Positions 1 through 9,153 of a DNA stretch of 64,000 bases are shown one piece after another; position 1 is the stretch's first letter, and every line of letters begins with the position of its first letter. The notes beneath the pieces are model-generated. The model was not told where the DNA came from, ran no database searches, and worked only from the letters and a program-made list of their open reading frames with translations. The stretch is from positions 1-64,000 of the forward strand of contig JAIXWM010000122.1 of NCBI GenBank assembly GCA_027491255.1, read 5' to 3'. The position numbers were made by a program, and so were the translations under genes. The stretch is from Rubrivivax sp. GTDB taxonomy: Bacteria; Pseudomonadota; Gammaproteobacteria; Burkholderiales; Burkholderiaceae_C.

Positions 1-187
1 CAGTCAAATCAAGAAGGCGGCGGGCAAAGCAAGCGTAGTGCCATACGCGCCTCCGTGACGAGCTAAGCTGTTGATTTTATTTGGGTTGCGCTGAGAGGAT
101 GACAAACTCGGGCTAGGCCTGCCTTGCGAGCACAGGCATTTCTGTTCATGCTCGTGATCGCCCTAACATTGAGCACGTACGTTCTCA
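1..187. other. Left-edge region without assignable gene
   Basis: No convincing gene is visible. Two forward frames are open from the window edge for about 60 bases and then stop. Either could be the 3' end of a gene lying further left, but neither short peptide resembles a family I know. The stretch just before the Lrp-type gene is less GC-rich than the rest and probably holds its promoter, but no clear -35/-10 pair stands out. Confidence 0.3.
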
Positions 188-673
188 ATGAGAGATCCAG
201 AAGAAATGAATATGCTGGACAAAACCTCCCGCCGGATCATCGAGTGCCTGCAGTGCGATGCCACCCTCTCCGTGCAGCAGCTGGCCGAGGCCGTGGGCCT
301 GTCGCCCACGCCCGTGTGGAGGCGTCTGAAGGCCCTGGAGGATGCCGGCGTGGTGCGCGCCCGCGTCACGCTGATGGACCGCGAGAAGCTGGGCCTTGCG
401 GTATGCGTGCTGGCGCACGTGACGCTGGTGCGCCACACCGAGGGCGTGGTGGAGGACTTCGAGCGCATGGTGCGGACCAGCCCCGAGATCCTGGAGTGCG
501 CCAGCACCACGGGCGAGAGCGACTACCTTATCAAGGTGGTGGCCCCGGACATGAAGGCCTACGACCGCTTCTTGCAGGAGCGGCTGTTCCGCCAGCCCGG
601 GGTGGCCAGCATCAAGAGCAGCGTGGTGCTGCGCGAGGTGAAGTACGACACGGCGCTGCCAGTGCCAAGGTGA
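188..673 (+). CDS. Lrp/AsnC-family transcriptional regulator
   Basis: A 161-residue DNA-binding regulator of the feast/famine (Lrp/AsnC) family. Such proteins bind DNA as dimers or octamers and sense amino acids. An N-terminal winged helix-turn-helix covers about residues 10-56 (LDKTSRRIIECL, then LSPTPVWRRLKALEDAG). It is followed by the alpha/beta RAM ligand domain at about 70-150, containing the family-typical stretch around GESDYLIKV. The length is normal. Translation could begin at 188 or at the in-frame ATG at 206; the second gives a start closer to the helix. It is convergent with the amidase operon and 112 bases from it. Control of that operon, which includes an aminotransferase, is plausible by proximity but is only inference. 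Confidence 0.9.
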   Translation: MRDPEEMNMLDKTSRRIIECLQCDATLSVQQLAEAVGLSPTPVWRRLKALEDAGVVRARVTLMDREKLGLAVCVLAHVTLVRHTEGVVEDFERMVRTSPEILECASTTGESDYLIKVVAPDMKAYDRFLQERLFRQPGVASIKSSVVLREVKYDTALPVPR

Positions 674-785
674 GGCCCGGGGTGTTAAGGGCGGCGGTCA
701 GAAGTGCCTCACGGCGCAGGGGGGAGCCGGACTCGGTCCGGCATACAGCCTCATGCACCTCTGCCGATCGACAGTGCACCCCGCG

Positions 786-2183
786 TCAAGTTGGGTGCGC
801 CAGAGTCGACAGCACGCGTTCCAAAGCCGCGGCGGCGGCGATCAGGGTCAAGTCTTCGCCCCGCCGTGCCACCAGCTGCAAGCCGATCGGCATGCCCGCT
901 CGCGACAGCGCCACCGGCATCGACACTGCCGGATTGCCGCACAGGTTGAACGGGTAGGTGAAGTAGGACCAGTCGACCGGGTTGCGGCCCTCGTGACTCG
1001 GCGGCACGTCAATCCCTGCGGGCGGCGCCGTGATCGGCATGGTCGGCATGGCGAGGATGTCGAAGCGCTCGAATGCATCGTGCACGCATCCGATACACAT
1101 GTCGCGCTGACGCGCCACATCGCCTGGTGAGACCGTCCGGCGATGCAGCAACACGGCCTTCAGCGCGGCATCGATGTCCGCATTGACGACGTCGCCGCCC
1201 GCGAGTTGGCGAACACGCTCGCCGATGGCGCCGTAGAAGACTTCGTTCCAGGCCGATCCAGGATCCGTTTCGAACAACTGTCCCGCCACGGTTCTCACGA
1301 TCGCGCCCTCACCCGAGAGCCGACAGGCCGCTTCACCGCACGCCGCCTCGACCTCGGCATCGACATGTCCGTAGCCGAGTGAAGCGACCCAGCCGACCCG
1401 CAGCCCCCGCGCACCCCTGGCAAGGTGCGCGGTGGCATCGATCGGCGCGTCGACGATGCTGCCGGGATCGCGTGCATCGTGACCGCTGATCACGTCCAGC
1501 AGCAGCGCGACATCCCGCACGCAGCGGGCCATCGGCGCCACGTGCGCAACCGAGGGTGTCGCCGATGGAGGCCAGACCGGCACGCGCCCGAAGGTCGCCT
1601 TGAAGCCCACGAGCCCGCAGAACGACGCAGGGATGCGGATCGAGCCACCCCCGTCGGTGCCCAGGGCCACCGGGACCATTCGGGCTGCGACACCTGCCGC
1701 CGCGCCCGCGCTCGATCCACCTGCGGTGGTCTGCGTGTTCCACGGGTTGCGTGTGATGCCGGTGAGCGGCGAATCGCCCACCGCCTTCGACCCGAGTTCG
1801 CTGGTCGTCGTCTTGCCGGTGATGCACGCACCCGCGTCGCGCAATCTCGCCACCGATGGCGCATCGGTGGCGGCGATGTTGTCGTGCAATAGGCGAGAGC
1901 CGAAGGCTTGGCGCATTCCGCCAACCGCGATCAGGTCCTTCACGCTCACGGGCAAGCCGGCAAGAGGTCCTGGGTCGTGGCCCGCGCGGATGCGGGTATC
2001 GACGCCGTGCGCGGCGCGGAGAGCGCCTTGCGCATCCAGCGTTGAGTAGGTGTTCAGAACCTGCTCCAAGCGCTCGGTTCGCTCCAGGTGGCACTCCATC
2101 ACGCGCTCGGCCGTCAGTTGGCGCGCGCGCACCGCGGCGACGATGGCTTCGGCAGACAGGGCGCAGACGTCGTCAGCGGTCAT
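786..2183 (-). CDS. Amidase (amidase-signature family)
   Basis: A 465-residue amidase-signature hydrolase that cleaves C-N amide bonds. The Ser-cisSer-Lys triad is visible: Lys82 in VSVKDL, cis-Ser157 in TAGGSS and nucleophile Ser181 in GTDGGGSIRIP. The 24-residue Ser-Ser spacing matches the family. I start it at the ATG at 2183, which overlaps the stop of the upstream aminotransferase (ATGA); a longer frame upstream would run antisense-free but deep inside that gene. It is the last gene of a leftward operon with a periplasmic binding protein and an aminotransferase, so it probably works on the imported compound. GatA, the tRNA amidotransferase subunit, is unlikely because gatB and gatC are absent. 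The true substrate cannot be read from the sequence. Confidence 0.88.
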   Translation of the reverse strand: MTADDVCALSAEAIVAAVRARQLTAERVMECHLERTERLEQVLNTYSTLDAQGALRAAHGVDTRIRAGHDPGPLAGLPVSVKDLIAVGGMRQAFGSRLLHDNIAATDAPSVARLRDAGACITGKTTTSELGSKAVGDSPLTGITRNPWNTQTTAGGSSAGAAAGVAARMVPVALGTDGGGSIRIPASFCGLVGFKATFGRVPVWPPSATPSVAHVAPMARCVRDVALLLDVISGHDARDPGSIVDAPIDATAHLARGARGLRVGWVASLGYGHVDAEVEAACGEAACRLSGEGAIVRTVAGQLFETDPGSAWNEVFYGAIGERVRQLAGGDVVNADIDAALKAVLLHRRTVSPGDVARQRDMCIGCVHDAFERFDILAMPTMPITAPPAGIDVPPSHEGRNPVDWSYFTYPFNLCGNPAVSMPVALSRAGMPIGLQLVARRGEDLTLIAAAAALERVLSTLAHPT

Positions 2184-3391
2184 TGCAGCCGCTCCAGTGC
2201 AGCGACGATGCGGGCACATGCCTTTTCGATATTCGCCTCGCCCGTGGCCACGGAAGCCCTGAACCACGGTGACATGCCGAATGCGTCGCCTTCGATCACG
2301 GCCACACCGTGATCGAACAGGTGGTCGGCTACGTCGCCATCGCTCTCGATCAGCCTGCTGTCCGGACGCACGCGGCCGATCACCGACGAGCAGTCGACGA
2401 AGACGTAGAAAGCGCCTTCGGGTTCGACGCAGCGCAGACCAAAGCAGCCGTCCAGCCGGCGCACCAGGAGTCGCCAGCGTGACGCGTACTCGCTTCGCCA
2501 GGCCTGGATGAAGCCTTGAGGTCCGTCCAGAGCGGCAAGCGCCGCATGCTGCGCGACGGTACAGGTGTTGCTGGTCGATTGCGATTGCAGCGAGACCATC
2601 GCGTCGATCAGCGCCTGCGGTCCGGCGGCATAGCCCACGCGCCAGCCCGTCATCGCATAAGTCTTCGAGAGCGAGTTCACGATCAGCACCCGATCGGCCA
2701 GCCGTGGCGCGAGCGCCAGGGGATGCGAGGCAAGACCCCCGGCATAGACCACGTGTTCATAGACCTCGTCGGTCATCAAACGGACGTGGGGGTGCTCCTC
2801 CAGCAGGCGTACGAGCGCGCCGGCATCCTGCGCCGTGAGGTTGGCGCCGGTCGGATTGGCCGGGAAGTTCAGCACCAGCCACTTGGTGCGTGGCGTGATC
2901 GCGGCGGCCAGGGCAGCGGGGTCCACCTTCAGCGCGCGCGCCGGGTTGCCGGGCACGATCACCGGCGTGCCGCCGAAGAGGCGCACCAATTCCGGGTAGG
3001 ACACCCAGTAGGGCGCGGGCACGAGCACTTCGTCGCCCTGTCCGACGGTGGCCATGAAGGCAAGGAAGATAGCCTGCTTGGCGCCCGTGGTGACGATCAC
3101 TTGCGAGGGGTCGCACTGCACGCCGTTGTCGCGCGCGAGCTTGCGGCAGACCGCTTCGCGCAGGGGCAGGATGCCAGCCGACATGGTGTAGCGCGTTTGC
3201 CCCGTAGCGATCGCATCGCAGGCCGCTGCACGGATGTGCGGCGGCGTATCGAAATCGGGCTCGCCGATCAGCAGGCTCACGATGTCCGCGCCCGCGCGAC
3301 GGGCCCGCGCGAGCCGCGACACCGCCAAGCTGCTGCGCGACTCGCCGAAGGCCGACATGCGCGGATCGAGGAAGGAGTCGATGCTTGTCAT
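2180..3391 (-). CDS. Class I/II pyridoxal-phosphate aminotransferase
   Basis: A 403-residue fold-type I PLP enzyme closest in style to the aspartate aminotransferase I-gamma group. Visible landmarks are GEPDFDTP near residue 45, the substrate-loop NPTG at 179-182, DEVY at 208-211 that contacts PLP, and the Schiff-base Lys243 in NSLSKTYAMTGWRVGY. Full length. It moves an amino group between an amino acid and a keto acid in the cytoplasm; the actual pair is unknown. Its stop codon overlaps the amidase start by four bases, so the two are translationally coupled. An upstream Bug-type binding protein and a prephenate-dehydratase-like protein complete the operon. Confidence 0.9.
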   Translation of the reverse strand: MTSIDSFLDPRMSAFGESRSSLAVSRLARARRAGADIVSLLIGEPDFDTPPHIRAAACDAIATGQTRYTMSAGILPLREAVCRKLARDNGVQCDPSQVIVTTGAKQAIFLAFMATVGQGDEVLVPAPYWVSYPELVRLFGGTPVIVPGNPARALKVDPAALAAAITPRTKWLVLNFPANPTGANLTAQDAGALVRLLEEHPHVRLMTDEVYEHVVYAGGLASHPLALAPRLADRVLIVNSLSKTYAMTGWRVGYAAGPQALIDAMVSLQSQSTSNTCTVAQHAALAALDGPQGFIQAWRSEYASRWRLLVRRLDGCFGLRCVEPEGAFYVFVDCSSVIGRVRPDSRLIESDGDVADHLFDHGVAVIEGDAFGMSPWFRASVATGEANIEKACARIVAALERLQ

Positions 3392-3564
3392 GGTCCTGGG
3401 TACGGCCGTTGACGGCTAGTCTGCAGGAGCACTTCCTTGATGGCGTCGAAGATCCCGATCACGGCCTGCTCGGGGGCGACAGGATGCCGAGTCCCGCTTC
3501 GATCTGATGGCGCACCCGGCGCCTGCGCCTTACCGAAGGCCGCCGCTGTCGTGTCCTGCGCGTC

Positions 3565-4533
3565 CTACCGGCCTCCGGTTCCCAGCGCGCGAAGGAAGCC
3601 CGCCAGCTGGGCCGTCCGAACGGCTTCCAGTTCGCTGGCGCTTCCCTGCTGCGCGGGCGTGATCATCATGCCCAGTAGCTTTTCCCTGAAGGCCGCATCG
3701 CGCAGCATCGCGGAGCTGGCCTCGCCCAGGGCCTGGACGAGGCTGGCCGGCATTCCTGGAGGGCCGAAGACCCCGTACCAGACCTTGGTGTCGACACCCT
3801 TCACCGAGGCAGACTCTCCCAGTGTCGGCGTGTCAGGCAGCGCCGCCGAACGCGTCGAGTCCGTGACGGCGAGGGCCACCAGCGCGCCGCTGCGCACGTG
3901 CGGGATGGCTGTGGGCATGGCCAGCAGGGCCAGGTCGACATTGCCGCCCGCCAGGTCGGTCACCATCTGCGGGGTCGCCTTGTAGGGCACGTTCAGCAAG
4001 TCGATGCCGGAGGCCTTCTTGATCATCTCACCTGCCAGATGCAGGCTCGTGCCAGGCCCCGCCGAGGCCAGGGAGAGGGCGCCCGGGCGTGCCCTGGCGG
4101 CGCGCACGAGGTCGTCGGCGCTCCTCAGACCCAGAGCAGGCCTGGCCACCAGCACCATCGGCTGCGTGCCGATCAGCGTGATCGGCGCCAGGTTCGTCCG
4201 GCGGCCCCTGGCACTGTCGGGATCGGCGATCTGCAACATCTCGAATTCGATGCCGGTGCACACGATCAGCGTGTAGCCATCGGCAGCGGTGTCCATGACG
4301 CGCTGCGCTCCGATGGTTCCGCCTGCGCCGGGCACGTTCTCGACGACCACGGTCTGCTTGAGGCGCGCCCCGAGCTCGGTTGCATAGGTCCGGGCGAAGA
4401 CGTCCGTCGCGCCGCCCGCGCCGTAGGGCACGACGATCTTGATCGTCCTGGACGGGTACGGCTGGGCAGCAGCCATCGCGCAGGCAAAAGAAGTCGCCAG
4501 GAGTACGAGCGCACGGCGCACAGGTTTGAACAT
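3565..4533 (-). CDS. Bug-family (TctC-like) periplasmic solute-binding protein
   Basis: A 322-residue secreted binding protein of the Bug/TctC family, very abundant in Burkholderiales. A signal peptide occupies about residues 1-23 (basic start, hydrophobic core, cut after AMAAA). The mature protein begins with the family hallmark PSRTIKIVVPYGAGGATDVFAR. The family binds carboxylates, amino acids or amides through a water-mediated pocket and usually feeds a TctAB permease, but no tctA or tctB is present here. That is common for orphan Bug genes, which may share a permease elsewhere or act as sensors. It sits between the prephenate-dehydratase-like gene and the aminotransferase in the same orientation. 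Confidence 0.92.
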   Translation of the reverse strand: MFKPVRRALVLLATSFACAMAAAQPYPSRTIKIVVPYGAGGATDVFARTYATELGARLKQTVVVENVPGAGGTIGAQRVMDTAADGYTLIVCTGIEFEMLQIADPDSARGRRTNLAPITLIGTQPMVLVARPALGLRSADDLVRAARARPGALSLASAGPGTSLHLAGEMIKKASGIDLLNVPYKATPQMVTDLAGGNVDLALLAMPTAIPHVRSGALVALAVTDSTRSAALPDTPTLGESASVKGVDTKVWYGVFGPPGMPASLVQALGEASSAMLRDAAFREKLLGMMITPAQQGSASELEAVRTAQLAGFLRALGTGGR

Positions 4534-4740
4534 GCAAGTCTCCAGTGATTCGGATCATGCCAGTCTAGGCAAGCCTTGCGCTCGACTCAATATCTGCAGA
4601 TACACCGGGCAGAGTGTGCACCCGTTGACGGGGCAGGGAGGTCGCGGCGATGGACGTCGATGCCGCGCCGAGCGGCTTCCTGCAGCCTCGCGCGCTGCTG
4701 TGACGTTGGCGCGCAAGACCCCTTGCACGCCTGGCACCGC

Positions 4741-5331
4741 TCAGCGGGAAGACAACTGGGTCAATACCGCCCGCGCAGGGGTATCGCGCCAGGCGACCAT
4801 CGGCCCGGTGTTCACGCGCGTCATGCCATAGACGAGCCAGACCACGTCGACCTCGCCGATTTCCTTGTCGATCCGGAACCGCCCAGGATGGTCACGCGCG
4901 ACATCGAGCGAGGTGAAGCCTGAATCGAATTCCCCGGCGAGCAGCCGACGTGCCGTGTCCGAGTTCGACAGCGTGTGCACCTGCGTCTGGAAGCGCGACG
5001 GATCGAAGTAGCCGGCCGTGGGCAGGATGTAGCCTACCGACACCGGCGACTCCACTTCGGCCCTTGTCAGCAAGCCCATGGGGTGCGTGCGGCCGATGAA
5101 GCAGTCGATCAGGAAGACCTCGTCGTGATGCACCTCGATGGTGTCTGCCACGCGGTGATGGGCACACACCTGGATCATGAGATCGACCTCTCGACGCCGC
5201 ATCATTTCGATGCCCTCCAGGAAGTCCTCGATGAAGACGACCTCGGCACCATCGAGCCCGTGGAATTCGATGTAGCGGCGCGTGTTCAGGTCGTGGTTGC
5301 TGCCAGCAGGGCCCAGGGTTGCGATTTTCAA
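4741..5331 (-). CDS. Prephenate-dehydratase-like / type 2 binding-fold protein
   Basis: A 196-residue protein opening with KIATLGPAGSNHDLNTRRY, which resembles the start of prephenate dehydratase catalytic domains (TLGPxGT/S). The size and later pattern (SNSDTARRLLAGEFDSGFTSLDVA) recall stand-alone members such as the prephenate decarboxylase BacA. There is no ACT regulatory domain and no signal peptide, so it should be cytoplasmic. It lacks the fully canonical dehydratase threonine motif that I would expect in PheA, so true prephenate dehydratase activity is doubtful. It is first in the leftward operon with the Bug protein, aminotransferase and amidase. Function unassigned; the fold assignment is fairly secure. 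Confidence 0.6.
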   Translation of the reverse strand: MKIATLGPAGSNHDLNTRRYIEFHGLDGAEVVFIEDFLEGIEMMRRREVDLMIQVCAHHRVADTIEVHHDEVFLIDCFIGRTHPMGLLTRAEVESPVSVGYILPTAGYFDPSRFQTQVHTLSNSDTARRLLAGEFDSGFTSLDVARDHPGRFRIDKEIGEVDVVWLVYGMTRVNTGPMVAWRDTPARAVLTQLSSR

Positions 5332-5509
5332 GGGGGTTCCAATGGAGTAGTCTGGACGAGTCTAGCGGCAAGCCTGCGGCGGCGATGTATCTGGAGATCC
5401 TCTGGGCGCACCTTTGCCATTTGCCACTTGCATCTCGGGAGACCCGCCTGGGCTCCATGCGGCCCCTTGCCAGGGCGGCCGCGTCCGCAACACTCGTGGA
5501 CCGCTCACA

Positions 5510-6193
5510 TCAGGGCGTGGGTCTCGAGAGACTTTGCGCGTCCAGTACCTCGACGTGGCGCGCGCGCGAGCGTACGAGACCGGCTTCGGCGAGCCGGCGC
5601 AAGGCTCGCGCGGCGCTGATCCGGCTCATTCCGCACATCTCGGCGAGGCTTTCCTGGCTGAGCCAGACCTGCGCGGCGCGCCGCTCGTCTTCGGGGCTCG
5701 CGCGCCGCTGTACGGCGACCAGCTTGGCCAGCAGGTGGCGCAGGCGGCCCTCCGGGTCCTCGCTGTTGAACTCGAGCAGCTTGCCCGCCAGCACGCGCTG
5801 CTTGGAGGCCATGATCTTGATGATGCTTTGCAACAATGCTGCCGGATCGGGGTCCCCGAGGACATCTTCCTTCGTGTACACGGAGAAGCGCACGTCCGAC
5901 ACGGTCTCGGCGTGGACGTATCGCGGATGTCCGTCGAAAGCGGCGCCTTCGCCGAACATCGTCCCGGGTCCCATCAGCTCCAGCAGCAGGCGGCGGCCGC
6001 TGCCGTGCAGCATGGAGCAACGGACGAAGCCCTCGCGGATCAGGTAGAAGTAGCGGTGCGGTGAACCTTGGTCGTAAAGCACCGTGCCGGCCGGCACGCT
6101 GCGCAGGTACCCGAGAGTCGGCTTCGCCATCCAGGGGCCGGTGTGGTCCACGCAGGCGTCCCAGGAAGCAAGTACGGAAGTGCTTCGCGCCAT
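5510..6193 (-). CDS. Crp/Fnr-family transcriptional regulator
   Basis: A 227-residue regulator with an N-terminal cyclic-nucleotide-binding-type beta barrel (about residues 25-120, with GTVLYDQGSPHRYFYLIREGFVR and GTMFGEGAAF). A C-terminal Crp-type helix-turn-helix follows (about 165-215, SQESLAEMCGMSRISAARALRRL). No cysteine cluster for an Fnr iron-sulfur centre is present, so the signal is more likely a nucleotide or other effector. The ATG at 6193 is preceded by a GGAGA ribosome site. The gene lies 35 bases downstream of trkH in the same direction and is probably cotranscribed with trkA-trkH, so it may tie potassium uptake to a cellular signal. That link is inference. Confidence 0.88.
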   Translation of the reverse strand: MARSTSVLASWDACVDHTGPWMAKPTLGYLRSVPAGTVLYDQGSPHRYFYLIREGFVRCSMLHGSGRRLLLELMGPGTMFGEGAAFDGHPRYVHAETVSDVRFSVYTKEDVLGDPDPAALLQSIIKIMASKQRVLAGKLLEFNSEDPEGRLRHLLAKLVAVQRRASPEDERRAAQVWLSQESLAEMCGMSRISAARALRRLAEAGLVRSRARHVEVLDAQSLSRPTP

Positions 6194-6228
6194 GACAGTC
6201 TCTCCAGATGCAGCGCCCCGGCCGCCCC

Positions 6229-7689
6229 TCACCGCCGCCAGAACGCCGGCGTCAGCAGCACCAGCAGTGACAGCAGTTCCAGCCGTCCCAGCAGCATCGC
6301 GAAGGTGCAGACCCAGGTCTGGAAGTCGCTCAGGACCTGGAAATTGCCTGCCGGGCCGACCTGGCCGAGACCGGGGCCGATGTTGTTGACGCAGGCGATC
6401 ACGGCCGTGAAGGCGGTGACCGGGTCCAGGCCCGTGAACAGCAGCACCAGCGTCAGGCCGAAGATCGTGACGCCGTAGATCATCATGAAGGCCATGACGC
6501 CTTGGATGGTGGACTCGGCGATCGTGCGTCCGCCGATCACCACCGGGCTGACGGCGCGCGGATGCACGATGCGCACCAACTCGCGCCGCGCCTGGGCGGC
6601 CAGGATCATGAGGCGGATCATCTTGATGCCGCCGCCGGTGGAGCCCGCGCAGGTGGCAAAGCACCCCAGCAGCACGATCAGCAGCGAGGCGAACAGCGGC
6701 CACTGCGCGTAGTCATACGAGGCGAAGCCCGTGGTGGTGGCCACCGAGACGACATGGAAGGCCACGTGCCGCAACGCCAGCCCTGCGTCGCCGGTGGCGT
6801 AGTTGCCCACCGCCAGCAGGTAGGCCGTCAGCAGCGCCACGGCCGCCAGCAGCACGCCGTAGAAGGCGCGCACCTCGACGTTGCGCCAGAAGACCCCGAT
6901 CGAGCGCGTGCGCCAGACGACGAAGTACAGCGTCAGGTTGATGCCGGCCAGCAGCATGAAGACCGCAGCGACTGCCTCGACCAGCGGCGAGTTCCAGTGC
7001 CCGATGCTCGCGTCGTACGACGAGAAGCCGCCCAGGCTGATCGTCGAGCACATGTGCATGAAGGCGTCGGCCCAGCCCATGCCCGCCCAGCGGTAGGCCA
7101 GCGTGCAGCCTAACGCCAGCAGGGCGTAGATGATCCAGATCGCGCGCGCGGTGTCGGCGATGCGGGGTGTGAGCTTCTGGTCTTTCACCGGGCCGGTGAT
7201 CTCGGTGCGGAAGAGCTGGCTGCCGCCCACGCCGAGTATCGGCAGCACCGCGACTGCGAGCACGATGATGCCCAGCCCGCCCACCAGCATCATGAAGCAG
7301 CGCCAGACGTTGATCGACAGCGGCAGGTGCTCCAGCCCGGTCAGCACCGTGGCCCCGGTGGCGGTGAAGGCGGACATGGCCTCGAAGTAGGCGTCGGTCA
7401 CGCTCAGGCCCGGCAGGGCCAGCCACAGCGGAATCGCGCCGAACACCGGCAGCACGAGCCAGGTCAGACCCACGAGCAGAAAGCCGTCGCGCGGCTGCAA
7501 TTCGCGCTTGAAGCGTCGCGTGGCCAGACTCATCGCCAGCCCGACCGCGAAGGTCACCACGATCGAGGCGACGAACGCACCCTCGGCCGGGTCCCGCCGA
7601 TGCAGCGCGAAGGCCAGGGGCACCAGCATCAGCGCGGTGAAGATCAACACCATGCGCCCGATGAGCGCAACGACGGCAAGAGTTCCCAT
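6229..7689 (-). CDS. trkH: Trk potassium uptake protein TrkH (membrane subunit)
   Basis: A 486-residue multi-pass membrane protein, the ion-conducting subunit of the Trk potassium system. The four pore-loop repeats of the family can be recognised near TATGATVLTGL, STISLGGFSSYD, VATTTGFASYD and VIACVNNIGPGLG. CAGSTGGGIKMIR lies before the last repeat, as in other TrkH proteins. Length is as expected for TrkH (about 480). It starts 39 bases after the trkA stop and needs the TrkA ring for gating. The downstream Crp-type gene is probably part of the same transcript. Confidence 0.95.
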   Translation of the reverse strand: MGTLAVVALIGRMVLIFTALMLVPLAFALHRRDPAEGAFVASIVVTFAVGLAMSLATRRFKRELQPRDGFLLVGLTWLVLPVFGAIPLWLALPGLSVTDAYFEAMSAFTATGATVLTGLEHLPLSINVWRCFMMLVGGLGIIVLAVAVLPILGVGGSQLFRTEITGPVKDQKLTPRIADTARAIWIIYALLALGCTLAYRWAGMGWADAFMHMCSTISLGGFSSYDASIGHWNSPLVEAVAAVFMLLAGINLTLYFVVWRTRSIGVFWRNVEVRAFYGVLLAAVALLTAYLLAVGNYATGDAGLALRHVAFHVVSVATTTGFASYDYAQWPLFASLLIVLLGCFATCAGSTGGGIKMIRLMILAAQARRELVRIVHPRAVSPVVIGGRTIAESTIQGVMAFMMIYGVTIFGLTLVLLFTGLDPVTAFTAVIACVNNIGPGLGQVGPAGNFQVLSDFQTWVCTFAMLLGRLELLSLLVLLTPAFWRR

Positions 7690-7728
7690 GGCGGCGTTCG
7701 GCGACGGCGGGCGGCAGGGCGCGTGGCC

Positions 7729-9153
7729 TCAGAAGAAGGTCGCCGAGACCTGGAACAGCTTCTCGACTTCGCGCACCATGCGCTTGCTGGGCACGAAGAC
7801 GATGACGTGGTCGTTGGTCTCGACCACGGTGTCGTGATGGGCGATCAGCACCTGCGGCTCGGCCTCGTCGCCGGCTTCGCTGCCGTCGGCGCGGTGCAGG
7901 CCGCGGACGATGGCGCCCACCTGCGCGCCGGCGGGCAGCGCGATCTCCTCGATGCGGCGGCCGGCCATGCGGCAGGTCTTGCGGTCGCCGCGCACGATGC
8001 CCTCCAGGGCCTCGGCCGCGCCGCGGCGCAGCGAGTGCACGGCCTCGACGTCGCCGCGCCGCACGTAGGCCAGCAGCTCGCCGATGACGGCCTGGCTGGG
8101 CGAGATCGCGATGTCGATCTGCGTGCCCTGCACCAGCTCGGCATAAGCGCGGCGGTTGATCAGCGCGAGCACGCGCCTCGCGCCCATGCGCTTGGCCAGC
8201 AGGCAGGCCAGGATGTTGTCCTCATCGTCGCTGGTCAGCGCGACGAAGAGGTCCATGTCCTGCACGTTCTCCTGCTCCATCAGCTCCTCGTCGGTGGAAT
8301 CGCCGTGCAGCACCAGCACCTGCGAAGGCAGCTGGCTGGCCAGGTAGTCGCAGCGCGCGCGGTTGGTTTCGATGATCTTGATCTGCACCTGCTCGTGGAG
8401 CTGGCGCGCCAGGCGCAGCCCGACCTTGCCGCCGCCGGCGATCATCAGCCGGCGCACCGGGCGGTCGCGCTCGCGCAGCGCGCCCAGCACGGTGGCGATG
8501 TGGCGCGTGGCCGCAAGCACGAAGACCTCGTCGCCGGGCTCGATGCGGGTGCGGCCGTCCAGCTCGGTCAGCGCCTGGTCCTGGCGGTAGATGGCGACGA
8601 TGCGCATCTCGGCCTCGGGCACCAGCGACGGGATCTCGGCCAGGCTGTGGCGCACGAGCGGGCCGCCGGCCACGGCGCGCACCGCCGTCAGGCTGACCAG
8701 GCCGTGCGCGAACTCCAGCACCTGCAGCGCCTCGGGGTGCTCGACGAGCTGGCCGATGTAGCGCGTCACGCTCTCCTCGGGGCAGATCACGCGGTCGACG
8801 GCAAAGCCGCCGGCCTTGTCCATCAGCGGCGTGCCGTCCTCGAACTCGGGCGAGCGCAGCCGCGCGATGGTGGTGGGCACGCCGAAGCGGTCGTGCGCCA
8901 CCTTGCAGGCCACGAGGTTGGTCTCGTCCATCGGCGCGCAGGCGATGAACAGATCGGCGTCGGCGATGCCGGCCTCCTGCAGCACCGAGGGCTGGATGCC
9001 GTTGCCGGCCACGCCGCGCAGGTCCAGCCGGTCCTGCAGCAGTTGCAGCCGCGCCGGGTCGTTGTCGACGACGGTGATGTCGTTGCGCTCCGAGGCCAGG
9101 CTCTCGGCCACGCTCTCGCCGACGCGCCCAGCGCCGAGGATGACGATATTCAC
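7729..9153 (-). CDS. trkA: Trk potassium uptake regulator TrkA
   Basis: A 474-residue cytoplasmic NAD-binding gating subunit of the Trk system. It contains two RCK halves, each with a Rossmann glycine motif ([11 protein letters not shown] at the N-terminus, [14 protein letters not shown] in the middle) followed by RCK_C ligand domains. I start it at the GTG at 9153, which overlaps the stop of the preceding glyoxalase-like gene (GTGA) and places GAGRVG at the usual distance from the N-terminus. The frame is open further upstream, but that part overlaps the glyoxalase gene in another frame and is not protein-like. Translational coupling to the glyoxalase gene looks real. Confidence 0.95.
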   Translation of the reverse strand: MNIVILGAGRVGESVAESLASERNDITVVDNDPARLQLLQDRLDLRGVAGNGIQPSVLQEAGIADADLFIACAPMDETNLVACKVAHDRFGVPTTIARLRSPEFEDGTPLMDKAGGFAVDRVICPEESVTRYIGQLVEHPEALQVLEFAHGLVSLTAVRAVAGGPLVRHSLAEIPSLVPEAEMRIVAIYRQDQALTELDGRTRIEPGDEVFVLAATRHIATVLGALRERDRPVRRLMIAGGGKVGLRLARQLHEQVQIKIIETNRARCDYLASQLPSQVLVLHGDSTDEELMEQENVQDMDLFVALTSDDEDNILACLLAKRMGARRVLALINRRAYAELVQGTQIDIAISPSQAVIGELLAYVRRGDVEAVHSLRRGAAEALEGIVRGDRKTCRMAGRRIEEIALPAGAQVGAIVRGLHRADGSEAGDEAEPQVLIAHHDTVVETNDHVIVFVPSKRMVREVEKLFQVSATFF

